DNA of 64,000 nucleotides from Adhaeribacter aquaticus DSM 16391 (GTDB taxonomy: Bacteria > Bacteroidota > Bacteroidia > Cytophagales > Hymenobacteraceae), in NCBI RefSeq assembly GCF_000473365.1, contig NZ_KI421517.1, positions 2,443,504 through 2,507,503 of the forward strand. Direction: 5' to 3'. The position numbers and the translations under genes are program-made. Positions within the stretch are counted from its first letter, which is position 1. Each line of letters begins with the position of its first letter. Under the pieces are notes generated by a model. It did no database searches. It saw only the letters and a program-made list of their open reading frames with translations, and was not told the DNA's origin. Shown here piece after piece: positions 1-8,571 of this stretch.

Positions 1-1
1 A

Positions 2-2113
2 ACCTTAACCTCGGGTGTCAATCCGCCTGGAGCTGCTGTTAAGCCCCAAAACTGGCAAAGCCATGAACAAATTCCCTTACAAAACTTCTATACGAAAGAA
101 GACACGGCTCCATTTGAACATGTAAATTTTGCCGCCGGGATACCACCATACTTACGTGGCCCCTACAGCAGTATGTACGTACGCACCCCCTGGACCATCC
201 GACAATATGCCGGATTTAGTACAGCAGAAGAAAGCAATGCTTTTTACCGGCGCAATCTGGCTGGCGGCCAAAAAGGATTATCCGTAGCGTTTGATTTAGC
301 CACCCACCGGGGTTACGATTCTGACCACCCCCGGGTAGAGGGAGATGTGGGCAAGGCCGGTGTTGCCATTGATTCTATTTTGGACATGAAAATACTTTTT
401 GACCAGATTCCGCTGGACCAGATGAGTGTTTCTATGACCATGAACGGTGCGGTGCTGCCCATTCTGGCTTTTTACATTGTAGCGGCCGAGGAACAAGGTG
501 TACCACAGGAAAAACTAAGTGGCACCATTCAGAATGACATTCTAAAAGAGTTCATGGTGCGCAACACGTACATTTATCCACCGGAGCCCAGCATGCGCAT
601 TATCGCCGATATTTTTGCTTACACCTCGCAGCACATGCCTAAATTTAATTCCATTAGCATAAGCGGGTACCATATGCAAGAGGCCGGCGCCACCGCCGAC
701 CAGGAGCTGGCTTACACCTTAGCCGATGGATTAGAATATGTGCGTACCGGATTAAAAGCAGGTCTGGATATTGATTCTTTTGCGCCGCGCCTTTCTTTTT
801 TTTGGGGCATTGGCATGAACCATTTTATGGAAATAGCCAAGCTCCGGGCGGCCCGCATGCTGTGGGCGAAGCTTATGAAACAATTTAATCCAGCAAATGA
901 AAAGTCGCTGGCCTTACGTACCCACTGCCAGACTTCCGGCTGGAGTTTAACAGAGCAAGACCCATTTAATAATGTTGCCCGCACTACCGTGGAAGCCATG
1001 GCCGCTGCTTTGGGTGGCACCCAAAGTTTACACACCAATGCCCTCGACGAAGCTATTGCCCTGCCCACCGATTTCTCGGCCCGCATTGCCCGCAACACCC
1101 AACTATACCTGCAACACGAAACGCTACTTACTAAAACAGTAGATCCCTGGGGCGGTTCTTATTACGTGGAAGCCCTTACCCACAATTTAGCCTACAAAGC
1201 TTGGGAACTGATTCAGGAGGTAGAAGATTTGGGAGGGATGGCTAAGGCTATTGAAACCGGTTTGCCTAAAATGCGCATAGAGGAAGCTGCTGCCCGTCGT
1301 CAGGCCCGCATCGATTCGGGTAAAGACGTAATTGTGGGCGTAAATAAATATCGTTCTGATGCTCCGGATGATTTCCCGATTGAAATTCTGGATATAGACA
1401 ATACTGCCGTGCGGGAGGCCCAACTGAGACGCCTGCAACACCTAAAAGAAACCCGAAATCAAAATGAGGTTGATGCTGCCCTGACAGCTTTAACCGAGGC
1501 CGCCCGTACGGGCACCGGCAACTTACTTGCATTAAGTATTGATGCTGCGCGTAAACGGGCTACTTTAGGAGAAATATCAACCGCTTTAGAAAAAATATAC
1601 AGCAGACACCGAGCCGTGACCAGAACCATTTCCGGCATTTATTCCGCCGAACTATCCGATGACGAAAATTTTAAAAAAGCACAGGAACTAGCTAATAAAT
1701 TTGCCCAACTGGAAGGCCGGCGTCCGCGCATTATGGTAGCAAAAATGGGCCAGGACGGCCATGACCGGGGCGCTAAAATAATTGCGACTTCTTTTGCTGA
1801 CCTTGGCTTTGATGTAGATATAGGTCCTCTTTTTCAGACCCCAAAGGAAGTAGCCTTGCAAGCGGCTGAAAATGATGTGCACGTGGTAGGCATTAGTAGT
1901 TTAGCAGCCGGCCATAAAACCTTGGTTCCGCAACTAATAGATGAGCTTAAGAAACTGGAGCGCGATGATATTTTAGTAATAGTAGGAGGTGTTATTCCAG
2001 CCCAGGATTACCAGTTTCTAACAGATGCTGGTGTGGCAGGTATATTTGGTCCGGGCACAGTTATAAGTGTGGCTGCGCGCCAGATTTTGGAACGACTGAT
2101 GCAGGAAACATAA
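2..2113 (+). CDS. scpA: Methylmalonyl-CoA mutase, large (B12-binding) subunit; 5' end outside window
   Basis: Adenosylcobalamin enzyme that interconverts succinyl-CoA and (R)-methylmalonyl-CoA in propionate metabolism. The reading frame is open from base 2, and the codons before the first ATG (173) encode the family N-terminus ([20 protein letters not shown]), so the real start lies upstream of the window and 173 is an internal Met. About 703 residues are visible, close to the usual 710-720. The N-terminal TIM barrel carries [12 protein letters not shown]. The C-terminal Rossmann domain has the base-off cobalamin motif DGHDRG (visible residues 585-590, D-x-H-x-x-G). Its chaperone gene meaB lies at 9707, not adjacent. 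The small subunit would be expected just upstream. Identification is firm; the symbol varies (scpA, mutB, mcmA). Confidence 0.96.
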   Translation, partial: TLTSGVNPPGAAVKPQNWQSHEQIPLQNFYTKEDTAPFEHVNFAAGIPPYLRGPYSSMYVRTPWTIRQYAGFSTAEESNAFYRRNLAGGQKGLSVAFDLATHRGYDSDHPRVEGDVGKAGVAIDSILDMKILFDQIPLDQMSVSMTMNGAVLPILAFYIVAAEEQGVPQEKLSGTIQNDILKEFMVRNTYIYPPEPSMRIIADIFAYTSQHMPKFNSISISGYHMQEAGATADQELAYTLADGLEYVRTGLKAGLDIDSFAPRLSFFWGIGMNHFMEIAKLRAARMLWAKLMKQFNPANEKSLALRTHCQTSGWSLTEQDPFNNVARTTVEAMAAALGGTQSLHTNALDEAIALPTDFSARIARNTQLYLQHETLLTKTVDPWGGSYYVEALTHNLAYKAWELIQEVEDLGGMAKAIETGLPKMRIEEAAARRQARIDSGKDVIVGVNKYRSDAPDDFPIEILDIDNTAVREAQLRRLQHLKETRNQNEVDAALTALTEAARTGTGNLLALSIDAARKRATLGEISTALEKIYSRHRAVTRTISGIYSAELSDDENFKKAQELANKFAQLEGRRPRIMVAKMGQDGHDRGAKIIATSFADLGFDVDIGPLFQTPKEVALQAAENDVHVVGISSLAAGHKTLVPQLIDELKKLERDDILVIVGGVIPAQDYQFLTDAGVAGIFGPGTVISVAARQILERLMQET

Positions 2114-2195
2114 AACCAGGTGGGAAAGAAAATCTGGAGATAAAAGTTATCGAGCTATCTTACTTTTGATTACTTACTGAAAAGTAATACGCTAA

Positions 2196-2624
2196 TTAAT
2201 TTGGTGAAAGCGATAGCTCATGACAATGTTTTAACCACTTTTTAGCTTCTTCAGCATTGGCAAATACTTTCATTTCAAATACAGTTCCTACCTTCTGGTG
2301 CATTTGCTCTGCCGACATTTCGGCTAGGGTTTGGCTATCTACAATATGGGCAAAGTATTTAAGACCTGCTTGCAGGGCGCGGGGCGTCCAGTTATTGGCT
2401 ATCCAATCAGTAGCATGATCCCAGGGTCCTATTACTTCGCGGTTATCATTTAACAAGCAAGTGGTTTTATAATCCTTGATGAAATCTAAACAGGCATTTG
2501 CCCCTGCCACCACATTATCGTAAGTCTGGTAACCAACCCAATTATTATAAACCCATTTATGCAGAGCGTCATACTCAATGGTAATAAATACCCGGCCAAT
2601 GGCATTGGATAATTCTTTCTTCAT
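2196..2624 (-). CDS. Small SpoIIAA/STAS-like protein, function unknown
   Basis: 142-residue soluble protein without signal peptide. It alternates short beta strands and amphipathic helices, with a strand-like ITIEYDALHKWVYNNW start, an FIKDYKTTCLLNDNRE centre and a final EEAKKWL helix. This layout resembles SpoIIAA/STAS-like proteins common in Cytophagales; I infer the fold and see no catalytic motif. The gene at 4422-4832 encodes a protein of similar size with the same ending (NEALNWL) and is a likely distant paralogue. It is convergent with the mutase gene. The start at 2624 (ATG) is the first plausible one. The function, possibly a regulatory partner-binding role, is unknown. Confidence 0.7.
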   Translation of the reverse strand: MKKELSNAIGRVFITIEYDALHKWVYNNWVGYQTYDNVVAGANACLDFIKDYKTTCLLNDNREVIGPWDHATDWIANNWTPRALQAGLKYFAHIVDSQTLAEMSAEQMHQKVGTVFEMKVFANAEEAKKWLKHCHELSLSPN

Positions 2625-2733
2625 GGGTGCTGCTGCTTTTTTAGGAGTAATTAAAAATAAAGCATTTTTTTATATTTACAAAGAAGCTTCAAAATTTAAG
2701 CTAGAATTTAAAAATCAGCTAATTAAAATCAAT

Positions 2734-2767
2734 AAAAAACCCAGTCATGGTAACAACTGGGTTTTTT
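2734..2767 (-). terminator. Rho-independent terminator of the sugar dehydrogenase gene
   Basis: A perfect 12-bp inverted repeat (AAAAAACCCAGT and its complement) surrounds a 10-nt loop. It lies 27 bp beyond the stop at 2794 and gives a U-run on the minus strand. Confidence 0.8.
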
Positions 2768-2793
2768 ATTTTAATAACTATAACTAGCAACTT

Positions 2794-4047
2794 TTACTTT
2801 CTGGCAGAAGTTGTTTTAGCCGGACCTAATTTGTAAATCTTACCAGTAGCCAAAGCTAAGGCATAAATGCGGCCCTGGCTATCTTCACCAAAAGAAGACA
2901 ATGCCCGATCCTGAAGTTGTGTAAGCTTTTCGTTACTTACTACTTTATTGCCATCATAAGTTAAAGCCCAAATATATCCGGTACCATAATCGCCGTAAAT
3001 ATATTTACCGTCTAATTCCGGGAAGGTTTTATCACGGCTTACGTATCCACCCGTAATAGAAATACCGGTATCGCCACCATGCTGATAAGTAAATATCGGC
3101 GCCTCCACTACAGTAGAGTCATTATTAATTGGTTTATATGGCTGATCGCCTTCCATTAAACGCCAGCCATAATTACCACCGTTTTTAATAATATCAATCT
3201 CTTCGTATTTTTCTTGTCCTACATCGGCAGCCCACAATAACCCGGTTGGTTTATCAAAGCTGAAACGCCACGGGTTACGCATGCCATAGGCATAAATTTC
3301 TTCCCGGTAATTTTGTTTGTTGCCTTTAAAAGGATTGTCATCCGGAATGGCATATTTCCAGTTACTGGCAGTTTTATTTACATCAATGCGTAAAATTTTT
3401 CCAAGTAGTGTATACTTACTCTGGCCGTTTCTATGCGGATCTCCTTTAATAGTACCACCATCACCGGTAGCTATATATAAATAACCATCGTTACCAAAGG
3501 CAATTTTACCACCATTATGGTTGTCGTAAGGCTGGCTAAATGTTAATATAACTTCTTCTGAATTTGGGTCTGCTACGTTTGGATTGGTTTTACTTACCTG
3601 AAAACGAGAAACAGCACTTTCTAAATGAGGAGCGTTGCGGGTGTAGTATAAATAAAAAGTACCATTGTTTTTGAAATCTGGATGGAAAGCTAAGCCAAGT
3701 AAGCCTAATTCCCCTCCGGCACCGCCACTCTTTACCCGATCTGTAAGATCCAGAAATGTACCAGCGCTTGGCACATCGGATTTATTATCGAATACCCTAA
3801 CCCTTCCTTTTTGCTCTAAAACAAAAATACGGTTGGTGCCATCAGTTGGGCTTTGCAACTCTACCGGACGTTCGAACTTAAGGTTTGGGAAAGCTGGCAG
3901 CAAATTATAATTTCCATTGGTTTGCCCGGACTGAGCATTAGCGGCCGATTTTTTAGCTGATTTATTTTGTGCAAAACTTGTAGTAGTAGTACAGATACTA
4001 AGCGTAAGTGGCAACAATAAAGCAATTAAAGCTTTTGGTGTTTTCAT
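2794..4047 (-). CDS. Secreted PQQ-dependent sugar dehydrogenase (GSDH/aldose dehydrogenase family)
   Basis: 417 residues with a signal peptide (1-27, ending TSFAQ), followed by a low-complexity linker and a six-bladed beta-propeller from about residue 50. Family signatures are visible: YDNHNGGKIAFG with the candidate catalytic His177, ATGDGG, YGMRNPWRFSFD, AADVGQEKYEEID and NYGWRLMEG. Members oxidise aldose sugars or related polyols in the periplasm, using PQQ as cofactor and feeding electrons to the respiratory chain. The substrate cannot be read from sequence, and many Bacteroidota homologues are untested. No PQQ synthesis genes occur in the window. It is a single gene with its own terminator (2734-2767). 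The ATG at 4047 directly precedes the signal peptide. Confidence 0.87.
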   Translation of the reverse strand: MKTPKALIALLLPLTLSICTTTTSFAQNKSAKKSAANAQSGQTNGNYNLLPAFPNLKFERPVELQSPTDGTNRIFVLEQKGRVRVFDNKSDVPSAGTFLDLTDRVKSGGAGGELGLLGLAFHPDFKNNGTFYLYYTRNAPHLESAVSRFQVSKTNPNVADPNSEEVILTFSQPYDNHNGGKIAFGNDGYLYIATGDGGTIKGDPHRNGQSKYTLLGKILRIDVNKTASNWKYAIPDDNPFKGNKQNYREEIYAYGMRNPWRFSFDKPTGLLWAADVGQEKYEEIDIIKNGGNYGWRLMEGDQPYKPINNDSTVVEAPIFTYQHGGDTGISITGGYVSRDKTFPELDGKYIYGDYGTGYIWALTYDGNKVVSNEKLTQLQDRALSSFGEDSQGRIYALALATGKIYKLGPAKTTSARK

Positions 4048-4421
4048 TATTATAGTAGAAAGTTTAAAAAATTTAAAGCTTTAAAAATAAATAAATTTTT
4101 ACTCATAACCTTCCTTTTTTTTAACAACTTAGAAATTAGCGCTTTGAACCGATAATATTCTCATAATTAATTTGTTGCTAGGCAAAAAACACAAGGTTTA
4201 ACCAGTAAAGCTTAAAAAATAAGGTGAGTAAACTAAATAGCGTTTTAGTTTTATAGCCAGCTTTTAAATCCCTTAATTTAATATTTGAAAAAGTTAATTC
4301 CTTTTAATAGCTATTTTAAGGAAGGGTTACTAAGGAGAAATGGCCATGCTATTAAACCCAAATTAAAAGCATCATACTAATAGTAAAAGACAGGAGATTA
4401 ACCAAATCTTATAGAAAACTA
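4048..4421. other. AT-rich intergenic region without a recognised feature
   Basis: This 374-bp stretch lies between two minus-strand genes. It must hold the promoter of the sugar dehydrogenase gene, but I find no exact TAnnTTTG element and no coding signal, tRNA-like or repeat structure. Confidence 0.5.
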
Positions 4422-4832
4422 CTATTTAAGTTTTAACCAGTTTAAGGCCTCATTTTTATCTGAAAAATTTTGGAAAGCATATCTCCGCGTAAACTTTTTA
4501 TCGACTTCCTGCGACAAGGTTTTAACCTTTTCTTCTCGTAACGGATTAAAAGATTCGAGGCGGGCTAGTTTCTGTAGCCGGGTATTGGCCAGGTCTTGGC
4601 TTAGCTTAAGAACCATCTGTTTATAAGCACCATTATCTACCTCGGTTCTATTATTACTAGCATCTATTAACAAATACTTTATGTCATAATGCCTTAAAGT
4701 ATCTATAAAAATTTGTAAAGAATAGGTTATTTCGGCTACAGGAGCTTTAGAAATTTCTGGCCACTCCACTTCTAAAATATCCGAGGCAGGGTCATAGTCT
4801 AATTTTATAAGCCCATCTTGGTGTAATATCAT
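4422..4832 (-). CDS. Small SpoIIAA/STAS-like protein, function unknown
   Basis: 136-residue cytoplasmic protein. It has strand-like segments (GLIKLDYDPASDILEVEW, KYLLIDASNN), a long basic central helix and a C-terminal NEALNWLKLK helix. Size and layout match the gene at 2196-2624, so the two probably share a SpoIIAA-like fold, although pairwise identity looks low. There is no signal peptide or catalytic motif. It stands alone, divergent from the TetR gene at 4969. Start ATG at 4832. I cannot assign a function; a role in stress or partner-switching signalling is only a guess from the fold. Confidence 0.7.
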   Translation of the reverse strand: MILHQDGLIKLDYDPASDILEVEWPEISKAPVAEITYSLQIFIDTLRHYDIKYLLIDASNNRTEVDNGAYKQMVLKLSQDLANTRLQKLARLESFNPLREEKVKTLSQEVDKKFTRRYAFQNFSDKNEALNWLKLK

Positions 4833-4968
4833 TTTAAAATAAATTAGATTAAAAAAGCATTCGTAAAACCTCAGAAAAGAGGCGCGAAAGCTATGGACTT
4901 AGGAAACTCTGAAGGTTTTAAAAGTTTTCACTGGTAAAAGTACTTTCTTCCTTACATCTTTGCAAATA

Positions 4969-5586
4969 ATGGAGGAGTTAAAGAAAAGAATAGTTGACAA
5001 AGCCACCCAATTATTTTTAAAACAAGGTCCAAAAGGAGTAACGATGGATCAGGTTTCTGATGATTGCGGCATTTCTAAACGTACCCTTTACCAAAATTTT
5101 AAGGATAAAAACGAACTGTTACTAGTCTGTTTGGAACATATTCACCTGACTCAGAATGAGAAACGAACACATTTAAAGCAAACTTCTGAAAACGTAATAG
5201 AATTTTTTATTCTGGCTACTAAGGAGGTAATTGAACAAAAGAATAAGTTTAATTCTAACTTTTTTTATGAAATTCAAAAGTTTTTTCCAGCTGTAGCTGA
5301 CTATCATAACAGTATTTCACAGAAAGTGCTGATTGAAGATTTATCTTCTGTTTTAGAAGAAGGAATAAAAGCAGGATACTTTAGAAAAGAAATAAAAATA
5401 AATGTGTCACTCTGGCTTTTAAAAGGTCAGATTGATCTGCTTTATTTCAGCGATATAGTTACCAAAATCAATCTCAGCTTTTCGGAAACTTTCCAGTGTC
5501 TGATTTCTTTGTTTTTAAGAGGAATTGCCACCCCCGAAGGACTGGAAGTCTTAAGTCGCTATGAAAAAACTTGGCTGGATAGTTAA
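4969..5586 (+). CDS. TetR/AcrR-family transcriptional regulator
   Basis: About 205 residues. The N-terminal helix-turn-helix (residues about 5-50) shows the TetR signature GVTMDQVSDDCGISKRTLYQNFKDK. The C-terminal helical ligand domain is variable, so the ligand is unknown. I chose the ATG at 4969 rather than the in-frame TTG at 4960, because it directly precedes the first HTH helix and TTG is rare. No efflux or metabolic gene follows in the same direction, so its targets are not evident. A weak -7-like element (CATCTTTG, 4954-4961) lies only 7 nt before the ATG. Confidence 0.87.
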   Translation: MEELKKRIVDKATQLFLKQGPKGVTMDQVSDDCGISKRTLYQNFKDKNELLLVCLEHIHLTQNEKRTHLKQTSENVIEFFILATKEVIEQKNKFNSNFFYEIQKFFPAVADYHNSISQKVLIEDLSSVLEEGIKAGYFRKEIKINVSLWLLKGQIDLLYFSDIVTKINLSFSETFQCLISLFLRGIATPEGLEVLSRYEKTWLDS

Positions 5587-5934
5587 CCAGGATTGCCATT
5601 ACAATTTGTCGCTTTCTTAGTTATACTTTTATTCCACGAGAACCAAACCTTACTGTTACCTAAATGGGGAAACTTATTAGTTATTTATATATATCCTCCT
5701 CCAACACTTTCCTTGGTATAAGTAAGTCCAATAAAAGGCTGAAATTCCAAAACTAGCTGGGCCTCCCCCATGCTACCTTCAAAGCTATAAAGGGCATTTT
5801 TATAGGAGCATTTATAGCGAAACCTTAATAAAAATTCTATGCTTGAATTATAAAGAAGGATCGTCTATTTATAATTATATCCCATACCTGTTTACCCTTG
5901 CTCCATTATTTAATTAAAAATAATAGCTAAAAAT
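5587..5934. other. Intergenic region, no gene seen
   Basis: AT-rich spacer between two TetR genes with stop codons in all frames. No tRNA, repeat or reading frame of note. It ends in the promoter/operator block at 5935-5988. Confidence 0.5.
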
Positions 5935-5964
5935 TTGACAGGTATAAAAAGAACTATACCTTTG
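5935..5964 (+). promoter_or_regulatory. Bacteroidota-type promoter for the TetR gene
   Basis: TTG (5935-5937), a 19-nt spacer and an exact TACCTTTG -7 box (5957-5964) match the Bacteroidota primary-sigma consensus (TTG, N19, TAnnTTTG). The start site would fall near 5970, inside the palindromic operator. Confidence 0.75.
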
Positions 5965-5965
5965 C

Positions 5966-5988
5966 TAACACTGTTATAATTTATAACA
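5966..5988 (+). promoter_or_regulatory. Palindromic operator 1 (autoregulation of the TetR gene)
   Basis: TAACACTGTTATAA (5966-5979) contains the 11-bp palindrome TAACA-C-TGTTA. Its right side overlaps a second palindrome, TGTTATAA-T-TTATAACA (5972-5988). It begins 2 nt after the -7 box and covers the expected start site, as for an autorepressed TetR gene. The 14-mer recurs at 6621 and 6697. Confidence 0.65.
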
Positions 5989-5998
5989 AGGCAAAACA

Positions 5999-6601
5999 AT
6001 GGGAATAGTAGAACGTAAACAACGGCAAAAAGAAGAGGTTCGGGGAAGCATCCTGCGGGCTGCCTGGCATTTGGTGCTGGAGGAAGGTTGGCAAGCGCTT
6101 TCTATTCGCAAAATAGCTGATGCAATTGAATACAGCGTTCCGGTAATTTATACTCATTTTGATAACAAAGAGGCCATTTTACATGAGTTTACAAAAGAAG
6201 GTTTTCAGTTATTAAATGCTCAATTAGAAGCAGCTAAAGCACAGCAAACATCTCCTGCAAAAGAGTTAGAAGCCATGGCACATGCCTACTGGAGCTTTGC
6301 ATTTAATCATAAGGAGTACTATCAGCTTATGTATGGTTTAGGCATGCCAACCTGCGAAACAGTAAGACAAGTACCTGAAGTAGGAAAATTTAGTAATCTT
6401 CTAAAATCAAGTATTGAAGAATTAATAAAAGAAAGTAAACGACCTGATATAGATCCTTGGCTTAAGTTTCATACTTATTGGTCAATGTTACACGGATTAA
6501 TTTCTATTAACCTAACAGGTAGAAGTGCAGAGCCTGAGGAATTAAATCAAAGGGTTCTGGAGGATGCAATCTCTGGGTTTATTAAAAACATAGAAAACTA
6601 A
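5999..6601 (+). CDS. TetR/AcrR-family transcriptional regulator (probable autorepressor)
   Basis: 200 residues. A basic N-terminus (MGIVERKQRQKEEVRGSI) leads into a TetR HTH at about residues 12-55 (WQALSIRKIADAIEYSVPVIYTHFDNKEA). The C-terminal domain is of the WHG-like type, with Trp-rich helices such as AHAYWSFAFNHKEYYQLMYGLG. It lies 163 bp upstream of a nitroreductase gene on the same strand. The operator 14-mer TAACA(C/G)TGTTATAA occurs once in front of this gene and twice in front of the nitroreductase, so I infer that the protein controls both. The inducer is unknown; nitro- or quinone-type electrophiles would suit the neighbour. Confidence 0.9.
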   Translation: MGIVERKQRQKEEVRGSILRAAWHLVLEEGWQALSIRKIADAIEYSVPVIYTHFDNKEAILHEFTKEGFQLLNAQLEAAKAQQTSPAKELEAMAHAYWSFAFNHKEYYQLMYGLGMPTCETVRQVPEVGKFSNLLKSSIEELIKESKRPDIDPWLKFHTYWSMLHGLISINLTGRSAEPEELNQRVLEDAISGFIKNIEN

Positions 6602-6620
6602 AATTTTTTAATGCATTACT

Positions 6621-6634
6621 TAACAGTGTTATAA
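6621..6634 (+). promoter_or_regulatory. Operator 2 upstream of the nitroreductase gene
   Basis: TAACAGTGTTATAA is identical to the other two operator copies except for the central base. It lies 20 bp after the TetR stop and 131 bp before the nitroreductase start. A weak -7-like TAAATTTA follows at 6658-6665. Confidence 0.55.
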
Positions 6635-6696
6635 TAAATAATATTGGTAACAAAATATAAATTTAGCTCTAAGTGCTTTTTTTTAGCAACTAATAA

Positions 6697-6710
6697 TAAC
6701 ACTGTTATAA
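6697..6710 (+). promoter_or_regulatory. Operator 3 upstream of the nitroreductase gene
   Basis: TAACACTGTTATAA is an exact copy of operator 1, located 55 bp before the nitroreductase start codon. The core palindrome extends by one pair here (ATAACA-C-TGTTAT). Confidence 0.6.
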
Positions 6711-6764
6711 ATAATAACTACAAACAAAAAAAGAAATTAAATAGCAATTATAAACATTAACAAC

Positions 6765-7397
6765 ATGAGTCTAATACAAGCATTAAACTGGCGCTATGCA
6801 GCCAAACGCATGAATGGTCAAAAAGTACCACAAGATAAAATTAACAATATACTAGAAGCTACTCGTTTATCTCCGTCTTCCATGGGTTTGCAGCCTTATA
6901 CAATTCTTTTAGTGGAAGATGAGGAGTTGCGGAAGCAAATCCAAAAAGTAGCTAACAATCAGCCTCAGATTTTAGAAGCTTCGCATCTTTTAATATTTGC
7001 TGCCTGGGATAACATTACACCAGCTCAAATTGAAGAGTATATAAATCATACGGCAGAGGTGCGTAATGCTGATCCGGCTACCCTGGAAGGTTTTAAAGGT
7101 GCTTTGTTAGGTATTGCCCAAAAAAACACCCAGGAGCAAAACTTCCAGTGGGCTGCCCGTCAGGCCTATATAGCTTTTGGTACCGCCATTGCTGCCGCCG
7201 CTACTGAACAGGTAGATGCTACCCCTATGGAAGGTTTTAATGCGTCCGCGTTAGATGAACTGTTAAACTTAAAAGAAAAGGGTTTACGCAGTGTTACCTT
7301 ATTGCCACTTGGGTACCGCGACACGGCCAATGACTGGCTAGCCAGCCAGAAAAAGGTACGTCGCCAGAAAGATAAGCTTATCGTACAGCTAGCTTAA
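6765..7397 (+). CDS. Nitroreductase-family NAD(P)H-dependent oxidoreductase
   Basis: 210 residues, the usual length for FMN-dependent NfsB/YdgI-like flavoproteins. The N-terminal FMN-phosphate region RYAAKRMNG, the SPSSMGLQPY loop and the C-terminal LPLGYR segment are typical. Such enzymes reduce nitro groups, quinones or flavins in the cytoplasm. It lies downstream of a TetR regulator, with two copies of the putative operator in between, so induction by an electrophile through that regulator is likely. The physiological substrate cannot be read from the sequence. The ATG at 6765 begins the conserved N-terminus MSLIQALNWRYA. Confidence 0.9.
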   Translation: MSLIQALNWRYAAKRMNGQKVPQDKINNILEATRLSPSSMGLQPYTILLVEDEELRKQIQKVANNQPQILEASHLLIFAAWDNITPAQIEEYINHTAEVRNADPATLEGFKGALLGIAQKNTQEQNFQWAARQAYIAFGTAIAAAATEQVDATPMEGFNASALDELLNLKEKGLRSVTLLPLGYRDTANDWLASQKKVRRQKDKLIVQLA

Positions 7398-7506
7398 TTT
7401 AGTTAAGAATTAGCGATTTTTAGTTTTTAGGTTGGGTCTCTTAGAATAAATGATTTATTTTGGGAGACTCTCCTGTTTTAGGACCTGCTAAAATTATAAA
7501 AGTAAC

Positions 7507-8370
7507 ATGTTACGATCTATTAAGAAATTACACGAAGCTAGTTTTGCTCCCATTGATAATTTAATTACTTACCGGGCGCTGCCATCCATTTACCTGCAAA
7601 TGGGAGCACTAGACCCTTTCTTGTTTTTAAACCATCATGGGCCGCAACAATATAAACCCAATAATACGGGCCTACCTTTTGGCCCCCACCCTCACCGGGG
7701 CTTTGAAACCGTTACTTTTATTTTACAAGGTGATATTATGCACCAGGATAGCGGCGGGTATAAAAGTACTATTCAGGCAGGCGGTATCCAGTGGATGACA
7801 GCAGGAAGCGGTCTGATTCATTCGGAAGTGTCGTCGGAAGAATTTAAAGCTAATGGCGGCCCACTCGAAATATTACAGCTCTGGCTAAATCTGCCAGGAC
7901 ATTTAAAAATGACCGAACCTAAGTATACTGGCTTACAAGCAGACGAGATACCCTTGGTTTCTTTGGATGAAGATAAAGTAACGGTACACCTGGTTTCCGG
8001 CAGTTGGGGTGAAAACAAAGCGCCCATCCAATCCTTAACCGATGTTCAACTTTCGTGGATAGATTTTAAAGAAGGTGGCCAATTAGCAACCAGTGCCCCA
8101 GCTGAAAATACTTTATTTTTATATGTAGTAAAAGGAAAAATAAAGGTAAATGGGTATGAGGCAGAAGAACTGCATTTAGTGGAGTTTTATCCCCGGGGCG
8201 AAGAAATAGAAATCCAAGCCTCCGCCGACAGCATCATTTTATTTGGTCATGCCAAACCTTATGGCGAAAAAATAGTAGCCTATGGCCCTTTTGTTATGAA
8301 CTCGGAAGACGAAATTCAACAAGCGTATCAAGATTTTCAGGAAGGAAAATTTGGTACCTGGATCGCGTAA
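7507..8370 (+). CDS. Pirin-family bicupin protein
   Basis: 287 residues, normal for pirins. The N-terminal cupin carries the metal-site motif HPHRGFETVT (His61, His63) and further family signatures MTAGSGLIHSE and LQLWLNLP. The C-terminal cupin follows with the typical ending FGTW. Pirins are cytoplasmic Fe-binding proteins; some act as quercetin dioxygenases or redox-sensitive cofactors. Here it follows the nitroreductase by 109 bp on the same strand, which suggests a shared redox or electrophile-stress role, but I see no operator copy in front of it. A strong terminator follows at 8394. Confidence 0.92.
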   Translation: MLRSIKKLHEASFAPIDNLITYRALPSIYLQMGALDPFLFLNHHGPQQYKPNNTGLPFGPHPHRGFETVTFILQGDIMHQDSGGYKSTIQAGGIQWMTAGSGLIHSEVSSEEFKANGGPLEILQLWLNLPGHLKMTEPKYTGLQADEIPLVSLDEDKVTVHLVSGSWGENKAPIQSLTDVQLSWIDFKEGGQLATSAPAENTLFLYVVKGKIKVNGYEAEELHLVEFYPRGEEIEIQASADSIILFGHAKPYGEKIVAYGPFVMNSEDEIQQAYQDFQEGKFGTWIA

Positions 8371-8393
8371 TTAATTGCTTTTTTAGATATTCT

Positions 8394-8425
8394 AAGGCCA
8401 GTTTTATCGCTGGCCTTTTTCTTTT
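8394..8425 (+). terminator. Rho-independent terminator after the pirin gene
   Basis: AAGGCCAG and CTGGCCTT arms around an 8-nt loop, followed by TTTTTCTTTT. Confidence 0.85.
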
Positions 8426-8571
8426 AGAGAGTTTCTCTGGCTATTTTTAGGGAAAATTAAACTTTCATTTACTGATTATTTTATTTTCTATTCTTAATTT
8501 TAACAAAGGAAGACAATATTACTCCTAAAAATACTTTTGATATTTATATCCAATAAAGGTTAATTTGTAGT

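Noticed and set aside
712-1098. 128-codon open frame opposite the mutase gene
   Set aside because: It is the antisense shadow of a conserved coding region; the plus-strand protein explains all base conservation.
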